This document shows positions 33,275-43,573 of a stretch of 64,000 nt of DNA, piece after piece (within the stretch, counting starts at the first letter, position 1; each line of letters starts with the position of its first letter). The notes below the pieces were generated by a model. The model worked only from the letters and a program-made list of their open reading frames with translations. It had not been told where the DNA came from and did no database searches. A program made the position numbers and the translations under genes. The stretch comes from Hyphomicrobiales bacterium (GTDB taxonomy: Bacteria > Pseudomonadota > Alphaproteobacteria > Rhizobiales > Rhizobiaceae): the NCBI GenBank assembly GCA_900465685.1, contig UEGR01000020.1, positions 62,001-126,000 of the forward strand, given 5' to 3'.

Positions 33275-33565
33275 CTAAGCTAGCCTTATCGAAATGCGGC
33301 TGGTGTCATGCACCAGCCGCCTGAAGGCTTCCAGAAAAGGCTTGCCTCCGAGCGTGCGCAATTCGCTCAATGCTTCTGTGTTTTTAAACACAAGCTCGCA
33401 TTCGCCGGGCCAGCCCGGCCCCTGCCATTGCACCGCATCCCAGAAAGAATCTAGCGTATAGCCGAAGGATTGCGCATCCTGCGCCGGGACCACGGCAAGA
33501 TAGCGTCGCCAGAGTTCGTCTGGCGTTGTCACACCTGCACAGTCGATTTCGTAAACGGGCACCAT
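33275..33565 (-). CDS. Barstar family protein
   Basis: A 96-residue protein. The segments YEIDCAGVTTPDELWRRYLAVV, FGYTLDSFWDAVQWQG and a C-terminal FLEAFRRLVHD fit the barstar fold (about residues 4-93), which inhibits barnase-type ribonucleases by blocking their active site. No barnase-like RNase gene is found next to it in this window. The ATG overlaps the stop of an upstream 48-residue membrane protein gene (TAATG). Its own stop directly abuts a family A repeat. Orphan barstar homologues are common; the target is unknown. Confidence 0.78.
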   Translation of the reverse strand: MVPVYEIDCAGVTTPDELWRRYLAVVPAQDAQSFGYTLDSFWDAVQWQGPGWPGECELVFKNTEALSELRTLGGKPFLEAFRRLVHDTSRISIRLA

Positions 33566-33711
33566 TAACCGAGCAGGATCAAAAGCCCGTCCACAAGCCC
33601 CAACAGCAGAATGAGCGCGCCCATCGTGATCGCCGTGATGATGAGCATGCGCTTCTGCCGGTTGCGCTTGTCGGGTTGCTTTCCTGTCCAGTCGTATGAA
33701 GAACCAGGCAT
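33565..33711 (-). CDS. Small single-pass membrane protein, translationally coupled to barstar
   Basis: A 48-residue frame. A hydrophilic start MPGSSYDWTGKQPDKRNRQK is followed by one strong hydrophobic helix (about residues 22-47, rich in Leu, Ile and Gly). The basic stretch before the helix predicts an inner-membrane protein with its N-terminus inside. Its TAA shares a base with the barstar ATG, a firm sign of translational coupling. A GGAG lies six bases before the ATG. I do not recognise the family. Confidence 0.6.
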   Translation of the reverse strand: MPGSSYDWTGKQPDKRNRQKRMLIITAITMGALILLLGLVDGLLILLG

Positions 33712-33821
33712 ATGCATCTCCAGATCAGCCTATATTTTCTATAAGCCTTCAGAGAGCTTTATAAACGCCTTCGGTGCAGATTTTCAAATGCGCTGAATTT
33801 CCGTTGCGAAACGGCGATCTA

Positions 33822-35234
33822 TCAGACCGCCGTGCCGCCCACAGTGACCTGATCCATGCGCAGATGCGGCTGGCCAACCCCGACTGGAACCCACTGGCCG
33901 CCCTTGCCGCAATTGCCGCTGCCGGTATCGAGTTTCATGTCGTTGCCGATCATCGAAATGCGCTGCATGGCGTCCGGGCCATTGCCGATCAACATGGCGC
34001 CCTTGATCGGCGCGGCGACCTTGCCGTCCTCGATCATATAGGCTTCCGTGCAGCCGAACACGAACTTGCCGGAGGTGATGTCCACCTGTCCGCCGCCGAA
34101 CGAAACGGCATAGATGCCTTTCTTCATGGAGGCGATGATTTCTTCCGGCGTCTTGTCGCCCGAAAGCATATAGGTGTTGGTCATGCGCGGCATCGGCGCA
34201 TGGGCATAGGATTCACGGCGTCCGTTGCCGGTTGCCTCCATGCCCATCAGGCGCGCATTCTGGCGGTCCTGCATGTAATTGACCAGCTTGCCGTCGTCGA
34301 TCAGCACCGTGCGATTGGTCGGCGTGCCTTCATCGTCGATGGTCAGCGAGCCGCGACGCTCGGCAATCGTGCCGTCATCGACGACCGTGACACCCTTGGA
34401 CGCCACTTGCTGGCCGAGAAGTCCGGCAAAGGCCGAGGTCTTCTTGCGGTTGAAATCGCCTTCGAGGCCATGGCCGACCGCCTCATGCAGCATGACGCCC
34501 GGCCAGCCATTGGCGAGAACAATGTCGAACGTGCCTGCCGGGGCAGGGATCGCTTCCAGATTGACCAGCGCCTGTCGCAAAGCTTCGTCGGCTGCGTGCT
34601 GCCAGCTTTCAACGGTGATGAATTCGCCAAAGCCCTTGCGGCCGCCCAGCGTATGCGAGCCGGATTCCTGACGGTCGCCGCTGCCTGCTACGACTGATAC
34701 GGTGAGCCGCACCATAGGGCGGATATCGCGCACGAAATGGCCGTCAGCGCGCAGGATTTCAACCTGCTGCCACGAACCGGCGAGCGAGACGGATACCTGA
34801 CGAACCTTTGGGTCCTTGGCGCGCAGATAGCCATCGATCTGCTGCAAAAGCTGCACTTTCGCATCGAAGGTCGGCGAGCCGATCGGGTTTTCGTCGGTAT
34901 AGAGGTGGCGATTGGTTCCCGCAGGCGCTGCGGCATAGGTGCCGCCATAGCCCTTGATGGTCGCGGAAACCGCATCGGAGGCGCGTTTCAGCGCGGCCAT
35001 CGAAAGATCGCCCGCATGGGCGTAGCCGATGGCTTCTCCGGCAACCGAGCGCAGGCCGAAACCCTGATCCTGATTGAAGGAACCGGTCTTGAGGCGGCCA
35101 TTGTCGAAAACAAGCGCTTCAGCTTCGCGATATTCGATGAAGAGTTCGCCGTCGTCGCTGCCCTTGAGGCTCGCGGCGACGAGGCGTTCGATATCGTCAC
35201 GTCCGGTATCGAAACTGTCGATCAGGCTTTTCAT
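33822..35234 (-). CDS. tldD: Metalloprotease TldD
   Basis: A 470-residue TldD/PmbA family protein. With TldE (PmbA) it forms a zinc protease that unfolds and degrades peptides; in E. coli it matures microcin B17 and degrades CcdA. The metal-binding helix is MLHEAVGHGLEGD (His250, Glu251, His255), and the family segments GSCQ-like region near the C-terminus and KTSAFAGLLGQQVAS are present. No tldE/pmbA partner gene is seen in this window. The length is normal. Confidence 0.92.
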   Translation of the reverse strand: MKSLIDSFDTGRDDIERLVAASLKGSDDGELFIEYREAEALVFDNGRLKTGSFNQDQGFGLRSVAGEAIGYAHAGDLSMAALKRASDAVSATIKGYGGTYAAAPAGTNRHLYTDENPIGSPTFDAKVQLLQQIDGYLRAKDPKVRQVSVSLAGSWQQVEILRADGHFVRDIRPMVRLTVSVVAGSGDRQESGSHTLGGRKGFGEFITVESWQHAADEALRQALVNLEAIPAPAGTFDIVLANGWPGVMLHEAVGHGLEGDFNRKKTSAFAGLLGQQVASKGVTVVDDGTIAERRGSLTIDDEGTPTNRTVLIDDGKLVNYMQDRQNARLMGMEATGNGRRESYAHAPMPRMTNTYMLSGDKTPEEIIASMKKGIYAVSFGGGQVDITSGKFVFGCTEAYMIEDGKVAAPIKGAMLIGNGPDAMQRISMIGNDMKLDTGSGNCGKGGQWVPVGVGQPHLRMDQVTVGGTAV

Positions 35235-35322
35235 AAAACAAATCCCGCAGCATGTGTCTGCTGCAGGATGTAAGCCTTAAAACGGTTGAGAACAACCACG
35301 CGATGAAGAACTGTTGAGATTC

Positions 35323-35438
35323 TGGTGATGGCGCGGCGAAAACCGTGGGCCGCGAGAACCGGAGCGGAGTGTACTTTAGGGTACATGAGCACCGGAAGCG
35401 CAGCGGGATGCGGTTTGCAGCCCGCCAGCGCCGGAATA
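35323..35438. repeat. Family A-like core with different arms
   Basis: Around 35358-35395 the sequence ACCGGAGCGGAGTGTAC, six bases, GTACATGAGCACCGG repeats the family A core in reverse orientation. Flanks rich in GCGC and CCGC are not those of the other copies and pair only loosely with each other. It lies in the 214-base gap between tldD and ialB, where no gene is seen. Confidence 0.6.
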
Positions 35439-35448
35439 TCGATAGTTC

Positions 35449-36063
35449 TTAGGGGAGGGCGTCGAAGCCTTCACCAAATCCTTTCAAGTCGACGGGAATG
35501 CCGACACCTTCTTCCGGCGTCTGGAAGACGATGAAGGTTGCGGCTTTGCCGGAACGCAGCGTCTTCAGGAGTTCGTCTTCGAGAATGACTTCCGCATAGC
35601 AGCCGTCTTCGAAGCAGCGCACGAAATAGGCGCGACCAATATCCTTGCCGTCGACATTGAGGCCAAGGCCGTTCGGCAGCAGAACGCCGAGCGGGGCCAG
35701 CACGCGAAGAATGCGCGCCTTGTTATCGGCGGTCTTCAGAACCACAACCGAAAGGCCGAGTTCCGGGCGCTTCGCGGCAACCACGTTCTGGATCAGCGCG
35801 CATTGCTCGGTCTTGGCACCGGCAGGCGTATCGCAGAGCACAGCCCATGCGCCGTGCTGCGACTTCAGCTTGCCGCTCTGCTGCGGGTTGGTTGGGGCGG
35901 CCTGCGACTGGGCAGCCGGGGCCTGATCCGGTGTCTGCAACGGCGCGGGCGTGTCCTGCGCGGCAGACGGCAAGGTCGCGGCGGCAAGCGACAGGCTAAC
36001 ACCAGCGGCAAGAGCCATCAGGCGCTGAAGAATCGGGCGGTTGGCAAGCATGCGGACAGTCAT
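35449..36063 (-). CDS. Invasion-associated locus B (IalB) family protein
   Basis: A 204-residue secreted protein. The signal peptide ends near SAAQDTP; a Pro/Ala/Gln-rich linker (about residues 38-70) follows. The IalB domain (about 72-195) has WAVLCDTPAGAKTEQCALIQNV and FVRCFEDGCYAEVIL with two cysteine pairs, as in Bartonella IalB. The name comes from a role in erythrocyte invasion by Bartonella; most homologues in this order are periplasmic or outer-membrane proteins of unknown function. The ATG at 36063 follows GGAG. Confidence 0.88.
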   Translation of the reverse strand: MTVRMLANRPILQRLMALAAGVSLSLAAATLPSAAQDTPAPLQTPDQAPAAQSQAAPTNPQQSGKLKSQHGAWAVLCDTPAGAKTEQCALIQNVVAAKRPELGLSVVVLKTADNKARILRVLAPLGVLLPNGLGLNVDGKDIGRAYFVRCFEDGCYAEVILEDELLKTLRSGKAATFIVFQTPEEGVGIPVDLKGFGEGFDALP

Positions 36064-36500
36064 GAAATCTCCAGATCGAATCCCTGATCGAATCAGTGGG
36101 ACGTTAACGCGCAGCATCAGCCATGAAAAGCAATCAGAGACGCGATTATCAGTCATCGTCAATTAAAGCCGTCATCGCAACGGTGATATCGCCTGTTGGA
36201 TCGATTGTCACGTAGCACGTGCGGCAAAACCTCTTTTCAAATCATGGCTTCATTATGAGATTTGTAGGTTTTTCCCAAGTTTTTGCCGGTTTACGGATGC
36301 GCTGTCATAAGGTTAGGAATCCGGGCGGAATTGGGAGCGGTTCTGTCTGCGGGCAAAAGCTGCGCGCAAAAATGCCGCACAGGAACATATTCGCCTTCCT
36401 TGCGGTGTGCGTTAAGGTGTGATTTGAACGCCGACGGGGGATGCGGCCGTCATTTGCGTCCGGCGTCCAGCCTGAAAGGGCGAAAAGGGAGAGAGTTCTG
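36064..36500. other. Regulatory gap between ialB and ctaC
   Basis: 437 bases between divergent genes with no gene I can support. A 67-codon frame at 36219-36422 has a basic, unpatterned product and is not called. The gap must hold the promoters of ialB and of the oxidase operon; I could not pick a convincing one. A CACGTGC word near 36217 and an AT-rich stretch around 36230-36275 are the only features noted. Confidence 0.5.
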
Positions 36501-37385
36501 GTGGATAAGATTGTTGCCACAACGAAGGGCGCCGTCGTTGGTGCTCTTGCAGTGCTGTGGATGACCGGTGCCGCTTTGGCGGATCAGCCGCGTCCATGGG
36601 AATGGAGATTTCAGGACGCTGCAACGGGTATTGCCGAGCAGATTCATTGGTTTGAGCGCTATACGCTCTGGTTCATTATTCCGGTTACGTTGCTGGTTCT
36701 GGCGTTGCTGGTGATCGTTGTGCTTCGCTTCCGGGCGAGCGTTAATCCGGAACCGTCGAAGACCAGCCACAATACGATGATCGAAGTGATCTGGACCATC
36801 GGTCCCGTGATCATTCTATTGTTCCTGGCTGTGCCGTCGTTCCAGCTTTTGACCGCGCAATATTCGCCGGAAGACCCGTCCCTGACGATCAAGGCGACCG
36901 GTTACCAGTGGTACTGGGGTTATGAATATCAGGTCGACAATCCGGTCAGCTTCGATGCCCTTCTGTTGAAGGATGGCGATCGCGCCGCTGCGGGCAAAGA
37001 GGATAAGTCCCGCTATCCGCGCCTTCTGGCCGTCGACAATGAAGTGGTTGTTCCGGTCGGTGAAAGCGTTCGCCTTCTGGTGACTGCCGCCGACGTGATC
37101 CATTCATGGACCATTCCTGCCTTCGGCGTAAAGATGGACGCCGTTCCTGGCCGTATCAACGAAATCTGGTTCAAGGCTGAAAAAGAAGGCCTTTATTACG
37201 GTCAGTGCTCCGAGCTTTGCGGCAAGGATCACGGGTTCATGCCAATCGCCGTGCGCGTTGTCTCGAAAGACCAGTATCAGACCTGGCTCGCCGCTGCGGG
37301 TTCGGATCTGAACGGTGCGAACAAGGCGCTGCAAGCTGCCGTCGAAGGTGGCGAAAACAATAAAGTGGCTGCGGCGGGTCTCTGA
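36501..37385 (+). CDS. ctaC: Cytochrome c oxidase subunit II
   Basis: A 294-residue membrane protein with the CuA centre that accepts electrons from cytochrome c. A signal sequence (about residues 7-28) is followed by two transmembrane helices (about 52-74, 97-117). The CuA site is SWTIPAFGVKMDAVPG and CSELCGKDHGFM, with two Cys, two His and Met (about residues 200-248). The GTG at 36501 is chosen for its distance from GGGAG. It starts the aa3-type oxidase cluster. Confidence 0.95.
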   Translation: MDKIVATTKGAVVGALAVLWMTGAALADQPRPWEWRFQDAATGIAEQIHWFERYTLWFIIPVTLLVLALLVIVVLRFRASVNPEPSKTSHNTMIEVIWTIGPVIILLFLAVPSFQLLTAQYSPEDPSLTIKATGYQWYWGYEYQVDNPVSFDALLLKDGDRAAAGKEDKSRYPRLLAVDNEVVVPVGESVRLLVTAADVIHSWTIPAFGVKMDAVPGRINEIWFKAEKEGLYYGQCSELCGKDHGFMPIAVRVVSKDQYQTWLAAAGSDLNGANKALQAAVEGGENNKVAAAGL

Positions 37386-37406
37386 TCCCGAACGCCAAAC
37401 TGTTGA

Positions 37407-39083
<1,677 letters not shown>

Positions 39084-39090
39084 TCGTGCG

Positions 39091-39121
39091 AAGGGCGAGG
39101 TCTGCAAAAGACTTCGCCCTT
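39091..39121 (+). terminator. Terminator or attenuator between ctaD and ctaB
   Basis: A 13-bp stem, AAGGGCGAGGTCT pairing with AGACTTCGCCCTT (one wobble), around five bases, followed by a short TT. It separates subunit genes from assembly genes in the cluster. Confidence 0.7.
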
Positions 39122-39325
39122 TCCAACAAATTGTGCTAAAGGCGGGCGACATTCTGTTCCGCCCATCGCGTTATGACCGTACTGGCAGGTTTGGCCTGCC
39201 GACAATTGCACGGCATTTCCGGCAGGAACGGATGTTCTCCGGGAGGGACAAGTTGTGTTGGTTGTCGAACTGCATCGAACAAGATGCGGTGGTCGGACCG
39301 GTGAATTTGAGGTTATTGAAGTCTA

Positions 39326-40282
39326 ATGTCGCTGGTGGAAAAAAACGTAAGCGTTTCGGGCCCGAATGACGCAGTCGCGTTCTCGGAGGCAACGGCGCGG
39401 GACTATCTGGTTCTGCTGAAGCCGCGCGTGATGTCCCTTGTGGTATTCACGGGGCTGGTCGGGCTTGTCCTTGCTCCGGGCACGATGAATCCTGTTCTGG
39501 CTGCCATCAGCATTTTGTGCATCGCAGTCGGCGCTGGCGCGTCCGGTGCGCTGAACATGTGGTACGACGCCGATATCGACGCGGTGATGAAGCGTACCCG
39601 TAACCGCCCGATTCCGGCCGGTGTGATTGCGCCCAATCAGGTTCTGGCTTTCGGTCTGACGCTGTCGGTCTTCTCGGTGCTGACGCTCGGCCTGATGGTC
39701 AACTGGCTGTCGGCAGCGCTTCTGGCCTTCACCATCTTTTTCTATGCCGTCATCTATACGATGTGGCTCAAGCGTTCGACGCCGCAGAATATCGTCATTG
39801 GCGGCGCTGCAGGCGCGTTCCCGCCCATGATAGGCTGGGCAGCGGCAACGGGCGAGATCACCTGGGACAGCGTTGTGCTGTTCATGATCATTTTCCTCTG
39901 GACGCCGCCGCATTTCTGGGCGCTGTCGCTGTTCTCGACCAATGATTACGAAGCAGCGCGCATTCCGATGATGCCGAATGTGAAGGGCGAGCTTTCGACG
40001 CGCCGTCAGGCGATGTTCTACACGCTGCTCATGGCGCCGGTGGGCGTATTGCCATGGGTGATGGGTTTTGCAGGCCCGGTTTACGGCGCCGTATCGGTGC
40101 TGCTGGGCGGAGCCTTTGTTTATTATGCCTGGCGCATGTGGATGGCCGCATCGCAGCCCGCCATGCTGGTGGCCGCGCGCAAGCTGTTTCGCTTTTCGCT
40201 GGTGTACCTGTCGGGCCTGTTCGCGGTTATGCTGGTTGAGGCACTGACGTTGAAGGCGCTTCATGCCTTTGGAGTGTTGTAA
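39326..40282 (+). CDS. ctaB: Protoheme IX farnesyltransferase
   Basis: A 318-residue UbiA-family membrane prenyltransferase that turns heme b into heme o, the step before heme a. The Asp-rich motif [15 protein letters not shown] (about residues 73-87) and second motif YTLWLKR-like [12 protein letters not shown] (about 146-157) bind farnesyl diphosphate. Nine or so transmembrane helices are visible. Its stop shares a base with the coxF ATG (TAATG), so the genes are coupled. Confidence 0.95.
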   Translation: MSLVEKNVSVSGPNDAVAFSEATARDYLVLLKPRVMSLVVFTGLVGLVLAPGTMNPVLAAISILCIAVGAGASGALNMWYDADIDAVMKRTRNRPIPAGVIAPNQVLAFGLTLSVFSVLTLGLMVNWLSAALLAFTIFFYAVIYTMWLKRSTPQNIVIGGAAGAFPPMIGWAAATGEITWDSVVLFMIIFLWTPPHFWALSLFSTNDYEAARIPMMPNVKGELSTRRQAMFYTLLMAPVGVLPWVMGFAGPVYGAVSVLLGGAFVYYAWRMWMAASQPAMLVAARKLFRFSLVYLSGLFAVMLVEALTLKALHAFGVL

Positions 40283-40479
40283 TGGATAAGACGGTAGAAA
40301 AGCCGGTGCCAGTATCGGTACATGAGAAGCTGGAACTGGTCGTACCGACCGAACAGCAAAAGAAAGCCCAGCGCAACCGGTCCTGGGGACTGGCAATTGC
40401 TTTGGCGCTGTTCGTGCTGCTCGTCTATGTCGGTACGATAGCGAAACTGGGTGCCAATGTTCTGGTACGGCCGCTCTGA
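40282..40479 (+). CDS. coxF: CoxF family small membrane protein
   Basis: A 65-residue protein with a charged N-terminus (about residues 1-36, EQQKKAQRNR) and one transmembrane helix (about 37-58). It matches the small CoxF protein found between ctaB and ctaG in alphaproteobacteria, and is presumably an assembly or accessory factor for the oxidase; its molecular role is not established. It is coupled to ctaB by a TAATG overlap and followed 48 bases later by ctaG. Confidence 0.82.
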   Translation: MDKTVEKPVPVSVHEKLELVVPTEQQKKAQRNRSWGLAIALALFVLLVYVGTIAKLGANVLVRPL

Positions 40480-40527
40480 CGAAAAGTTCGGGTTAGGCTG
40501 TTTCGGGAGGGAAACTGGGAGGAGACC

Positions 40528-41154
40528 ATGGCAGATCAGCAGGATAAAGACGAAAAGCTCAAGCGGCAGCAGCGTTCCAACCGGACCATTGCCATTGCCT
40601 GCGTGTCTTTCTTCGTTTGCATGATCGGCGCAGCCTATGCGTCTGTTCCGCTTTACACGCTTTTCTGTCAGGTCACGGGTTATGGCGGCACCACGCAGCG
40701 TGTCGAACAATATTCCGATACGATCCTCGACAGGACGATCAAGGTGCGTTTCGACGCCAATACGGCCAATGGTCTGCCTTGGGATTTCAAGCCCGTACAG
40801 CGCGAAGTGACGGTGCGTATCGGCGAAACCGCCATGATCAAGTATGAAGGGCGCAACCTGTTTGATCAGACGACCTTTGGCCGGGCGAGCTTCAATGTTT
40901 CGCCGGGTCGTGCTGGCGCTTATTTCAACAAGGTCCAGTGCTTCTGCTTCACGGATACCACGCTGAAGCCGGGCGAAGACATGGAAATGCCGGTGGTTTT
41001 CTTCGTCGATCCGGAGATCGTCAACGATCCCGATCTGAAGGATGTGAAGACCATCACGCTTTCATACACCTTTTTCCCGATCGAAAAGCCGAAGCCGGTT
41101 GCTGACGCGAAGCCGGCGACGAAGACCGAAGCTGCGACGAGCAGCGGGGGATAA
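40528..41154 (+). CDS. ctaG: Cytochrome c oxidase assembly protein CtaG (Cox11)
   Basis: A 208-residue copper chaperone that inserts CuB into subunit I. One N-terminal transmembrane helix (about residues 20-38) precedes a periplasmic immunoglobulin-like domain. The copper ligands are the CFCF motif (about 137-140, in KVQCFCFTD); the TGYGGTT segment lies near the membrane. A lysine/alanine-rich tail ends the protein. The order ctaB-coxF-ctaG-ctaE is the standard one. Confidence 0.95.
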   Translation: MADQQDKDEKLKRQQRSNRTIAIACVSFFVCMIGAAYASVPLYTLFCQVTGYGGTTQRVEQYSDTILDRTIKVRFDANTANGLPWDFKPVQREVTVRIGETAMIKYEGRNLFDQTTFGRASFNVSPGRAGAYFNKVQCFCFTDTTLKPGEDMEMPVVFFVDPEIVNDPDLKDVKTITLSYTFFPIEKPKPVADAKPATKTEAATSSGG

Positions 41155-41381
41155 AGGGACACGAGTTTCGATGCGGCACATAATGCCGCAAAGACAAATG
41201 CGACGACTGGTTTTATTGTCGGATTCGGACCGTCGGTAAAACCGCTTGATTATTGACGGTATGCGGCATCTGGTCAGGGAGCCATCTGACGCAAAACATG
41301 GTCGCGCTTGCGTGTGTCCCTTCGTGGATTTCAGCAGGCAGGCACGAGAGAGGAGCCCCTCAGGGGATTACGGGGAGAGAC

Positions 41382-42260
41382 ATGGCGGACGTACACGAGA
41401 AGAACCACGATTATCACATTATAGCGCCCAGCCCTTGGCCGTTCCTGAGCTCGATGGGCGCTTTTGTGCTCGCAATCGGCGGCATCGCCTGGATGCGTTA
41501 CATCAATTCGAGTGAGCTGCCATTCTTCGGGCACAACCTCGTAACGCCGTGGCTTTTCTTCATCGGCCTCGCAATCGTGCTGTATTGCATGTTCGGCTGG
41601 TGGTCGGACACGATCAAGGAAGCGCATGAGGGTCATCATACCCGTGTGGTGTCGCTGCATCTGCGCTATGGCATGATCATGTTCATCGCCTCGGAAGTCA
41701 TGTTCTTCGTGGCATGGTTCTGGGCGTTTTTCGATGCAAGCCTTTTCCCGAATGAAGTGCATCAGGTAGCACGCGCCACGTTCACGGGCGGTGTCTGGCC
41801 TCCGAAGGGTATCGAGGTTCTCGATCCGCTTCACCTGCCGCTCTACAACACCGTGATCCTGCTTCTGTCGGGCACGACCCTGACCTGGTCGCACCATGCG
41901 CTGCTGCATAACGACCGCAAGGGCATGATCACCGGCCTCGCTATCACCGTGGTGCTCGGCATTCTGTTCTCGTTCGTGCAGGCCTATGAATACATGCACG
42001 CTCCGTTCGCGTTCAAGGACTCGATCTACGGCGCTACCTTCTTCATGGCCACCGGCTTCCACGGTTTCCACGTGATCATCGGCACGATCTTTTTGCTGGT
42101 CTGCCTGTTCCGCGCAATCGGTGGCGATTTCACGCCGAAGCAGCATTTCGGTTTCGAAGCTGCCGCCTGGTACTGGCACTTCGTTGACGTAGTCTGGCTG
42201 TTCCTGTTCTTCGCAATCTATGTCTGGGGTGGCTGGGGTGCGCCGATGCACGGCGGCTGA
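41382..42260 (+). CDS. ctaE: Cytochrome c oxidase subunit III
   Basis: A 292-residue protein with seven transmembrane helices that stabilises the proton pump and binds lipids near the oxygen path. The segments [28 protein letters not shown] and [14 protein letters not shown] are diagnostic. The ATG at 41382 follows GGGGAGAG; an upstream frame from 41253 is not conserved in character. A 227-base gap precedes it, with only a small GCGGCA...TGCCGC hairpin. Confidence 0.96.
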   Translation: MADVHEKNHDYHIIAPSPWPFLSSMGAFVLAIGGIAWMRYINSSELPFFGHNLVTPWLFFIGLAIVLYCMFGWWSDTIKEAHEGHHTRVVSLHLRYGMIMFIASEVMFFVAWFWAFFDASLFPNEVHQVARATFTGGVWPPKGIEVLDPLHLPLYNTVILLLSGTTLTWSHHALLHNDRKGMITGLAITVVLGILFSFVQAYEYMHAPFAFKDSIYGATFFMATGFHGFHVIIGTIFLLVCLFRAIGGDFTPKQHFGFEAAAWYWHFVDVVWLFLFFAIYVWGGWGAPMHGG

Positions 42261-42281
42261 TTGGCCGTAATCTGAATTTCG

Positions 42282-42310
42282 AGGCGGCCTTGGCAACATG
42301 GCCGCCTTTT
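42282..42310 (+). terminator. Terminator after ctaE
   Basis: An 8-bp GC-rich stem, AGGCGGCC pairing with GGCCGCCT, around ten bases, followed by TTT. Confidence 0.75.
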
Positions 42311-42347
42311 GCTTGTCTGGAGCAGTATTGAAATGAAGGAGCGCGCT

Positions 42348-42755
42348 ATGCCTGATGCCAATCTCTATCCGCCGGTTGATCCGATCAAAAGCGGTATGGC
42401 CGGGCGCTGCCCGCGCTGCGGCGAGGGAAAGCTCTTCAATGGTTTTTTGACGGTTGCGCCGCGCTGCAATTCCTGCGGGCTTGATTATTCCTTCGCGGAT
42501 TCCGGTGATGGCCCAGCGGCCTTCGTGATCCTGATCATCGGCTTTATTGTCGTCGGGCTGGCGCTTTGGATGGAAGTCAATGTTGGCCCGCCGTTGTGGG
42601 TGCATTTCATCCTGTGGGTGCCGCTGGCGATCATCCTCAGCCTTGTCGCCATGCGATGGATGAAGGGTATTCTGATCAATATGCAATATCGCAACAAGGC
42701 TGCCCCCGGCACGATACAAACAAATGCTGACAGCCAGCCGGATACGAAAGAATGA
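42348..42755 (+). CDS. DUF983 family membrane protein
   Basis: A 135-residue protein. Near the N-terminus are two CxxC pairs, CPRCGEGKLF and CNSCGLDY (about residues 24-48), that look like a zinc ribbon. Two transmembrane helices follow (about 56-78, 84-103). DUF983 proteins lie next to ctaE/surf1 in alphaproteobacteria; the function is unknown but linked to oxidase assembly by context. The ATG at 42348 is six bases after AAGGAG. The stop overlaps the surf1 start (ATGA). Confidence 0.85.
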   Translation: MPDANLYPPVDPIKSGMAGRCPRCGEGKLFNGFLTVAPRCNSCGLDYSFADSGDGPAAFVILIIGFIVVGLALWMEVNVGPPLWVHFILWVPLAIILSLVAMRWMKGILINMQYRNKAAPGTIQTNADSQPDTKE

Positions 42756-43498
42756 CAGAGCGCCAGTTTTCCCATCGTTTTCCCTGGGGTGTTGTCATCG
42801 CGTCCGGCATCGCGCTGATCATTCTGCTCGTGCTCGGCACCTGGCAGGTGGAGCGGCTGTTCTGGAAGGAAGCGCTGATCGCTTCCACCAATGAGCGCAT
42901 CAAGGAACCGCCCTTGTCGCTGGCGGATATGGAAAAGCTCTATAAGGAAAAGGGCACGGTCGAATATCTGCCGGTCACGGTGTCGGGCACCTTCATGCAT
43001 CAGGGCGAGCGGCATTTCCTGTCCACCTATGAAGGCGCTGCGGGCTATAATGTTTATACGCCGCTGATGCTGGAAGATGGCCGCTTCGTGCTGGTCAATC
43101 GCGGTTTCGTTCCCTATGAGAAGAAGGACCCGGCCACCCGCGCCGACGGACAGCTCGACGGACCGGTGAGCATAACCGGGCTGGCGCGTGATCCGCTGTC
43201 GGCGAAACCGGGCTTCTTCCTGCCGAATAATGATATCGCCAAGAATATCTTCTTCTGGAAAGATTGGGCGGCTATGGCGGAAAGCGCCGATCTGCCGGAT
43301 ATCAATCAGGTCGTGCCGTTCTTTATCGATGCCGACAACAAGCCCAATCCGGGCGGTCTGCCCATTGGCGGTGTGACGATCATCGAATTTCCCAACAACC
43401 ATCTGCAATATGCCGTGACGTGGTATGGTCTCGCACTGGCGCTGCTCGGAGTGGTTGGAACGTGGCTATGGCGCTATCGAAAACAGCCAAGGGGTTGA
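42752..43498 (+). CDS. surf1: SURF1 family cytochrome oxidase assembly protein
   Basis: A 248-residue protein with the SURF1 layout: a transmembrane helix near each end (about residues 11-29 and 222-241) and a large periplasmic domain between. The segments LGTWQVERLFWKE, GPVSITGLAR and HLQYAVTWYGLALAL are typical. SURF1 helps deliver heme a to subunit I. It overlaps the DUF983 gene by four bases. Confidence 0.93.
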   Translation: MTERQFSHRFPWGVVIASGIALIILLVLGTWQVERLFWKEALIASTNERIKEPPLSLADMEKLYKEKGTVEYLPVTVSGTFMHQGERHFLSTYEGAAGYNVYTPLMLEDGRFVLVNRGFVPYEKKDPATRADGQLDGPVSITGLARDPLSAKPGFFLPNNDIAKNIFFWKDWAAMAESADLPDINQVVPFFIDADNKPNPGGLPIGGVTIIEFPNNHLQYAVTWYGLALALLGVVGTWLWRYRKQPRG

Positions 43499-43573
43499 CT
43501 TTAGCCGCGTTGCGGCCCAACTCCGTGTCTACAGACCTTAGATTTTAGTCACGCCGAACCCGCGAGCTTCTTC

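Noticed and set aside
36219-36422. Open frame of 67 codons before ctaC
   Set aside because: Basic, unpatterned product in a regulatory gap, with no good ribosome site.
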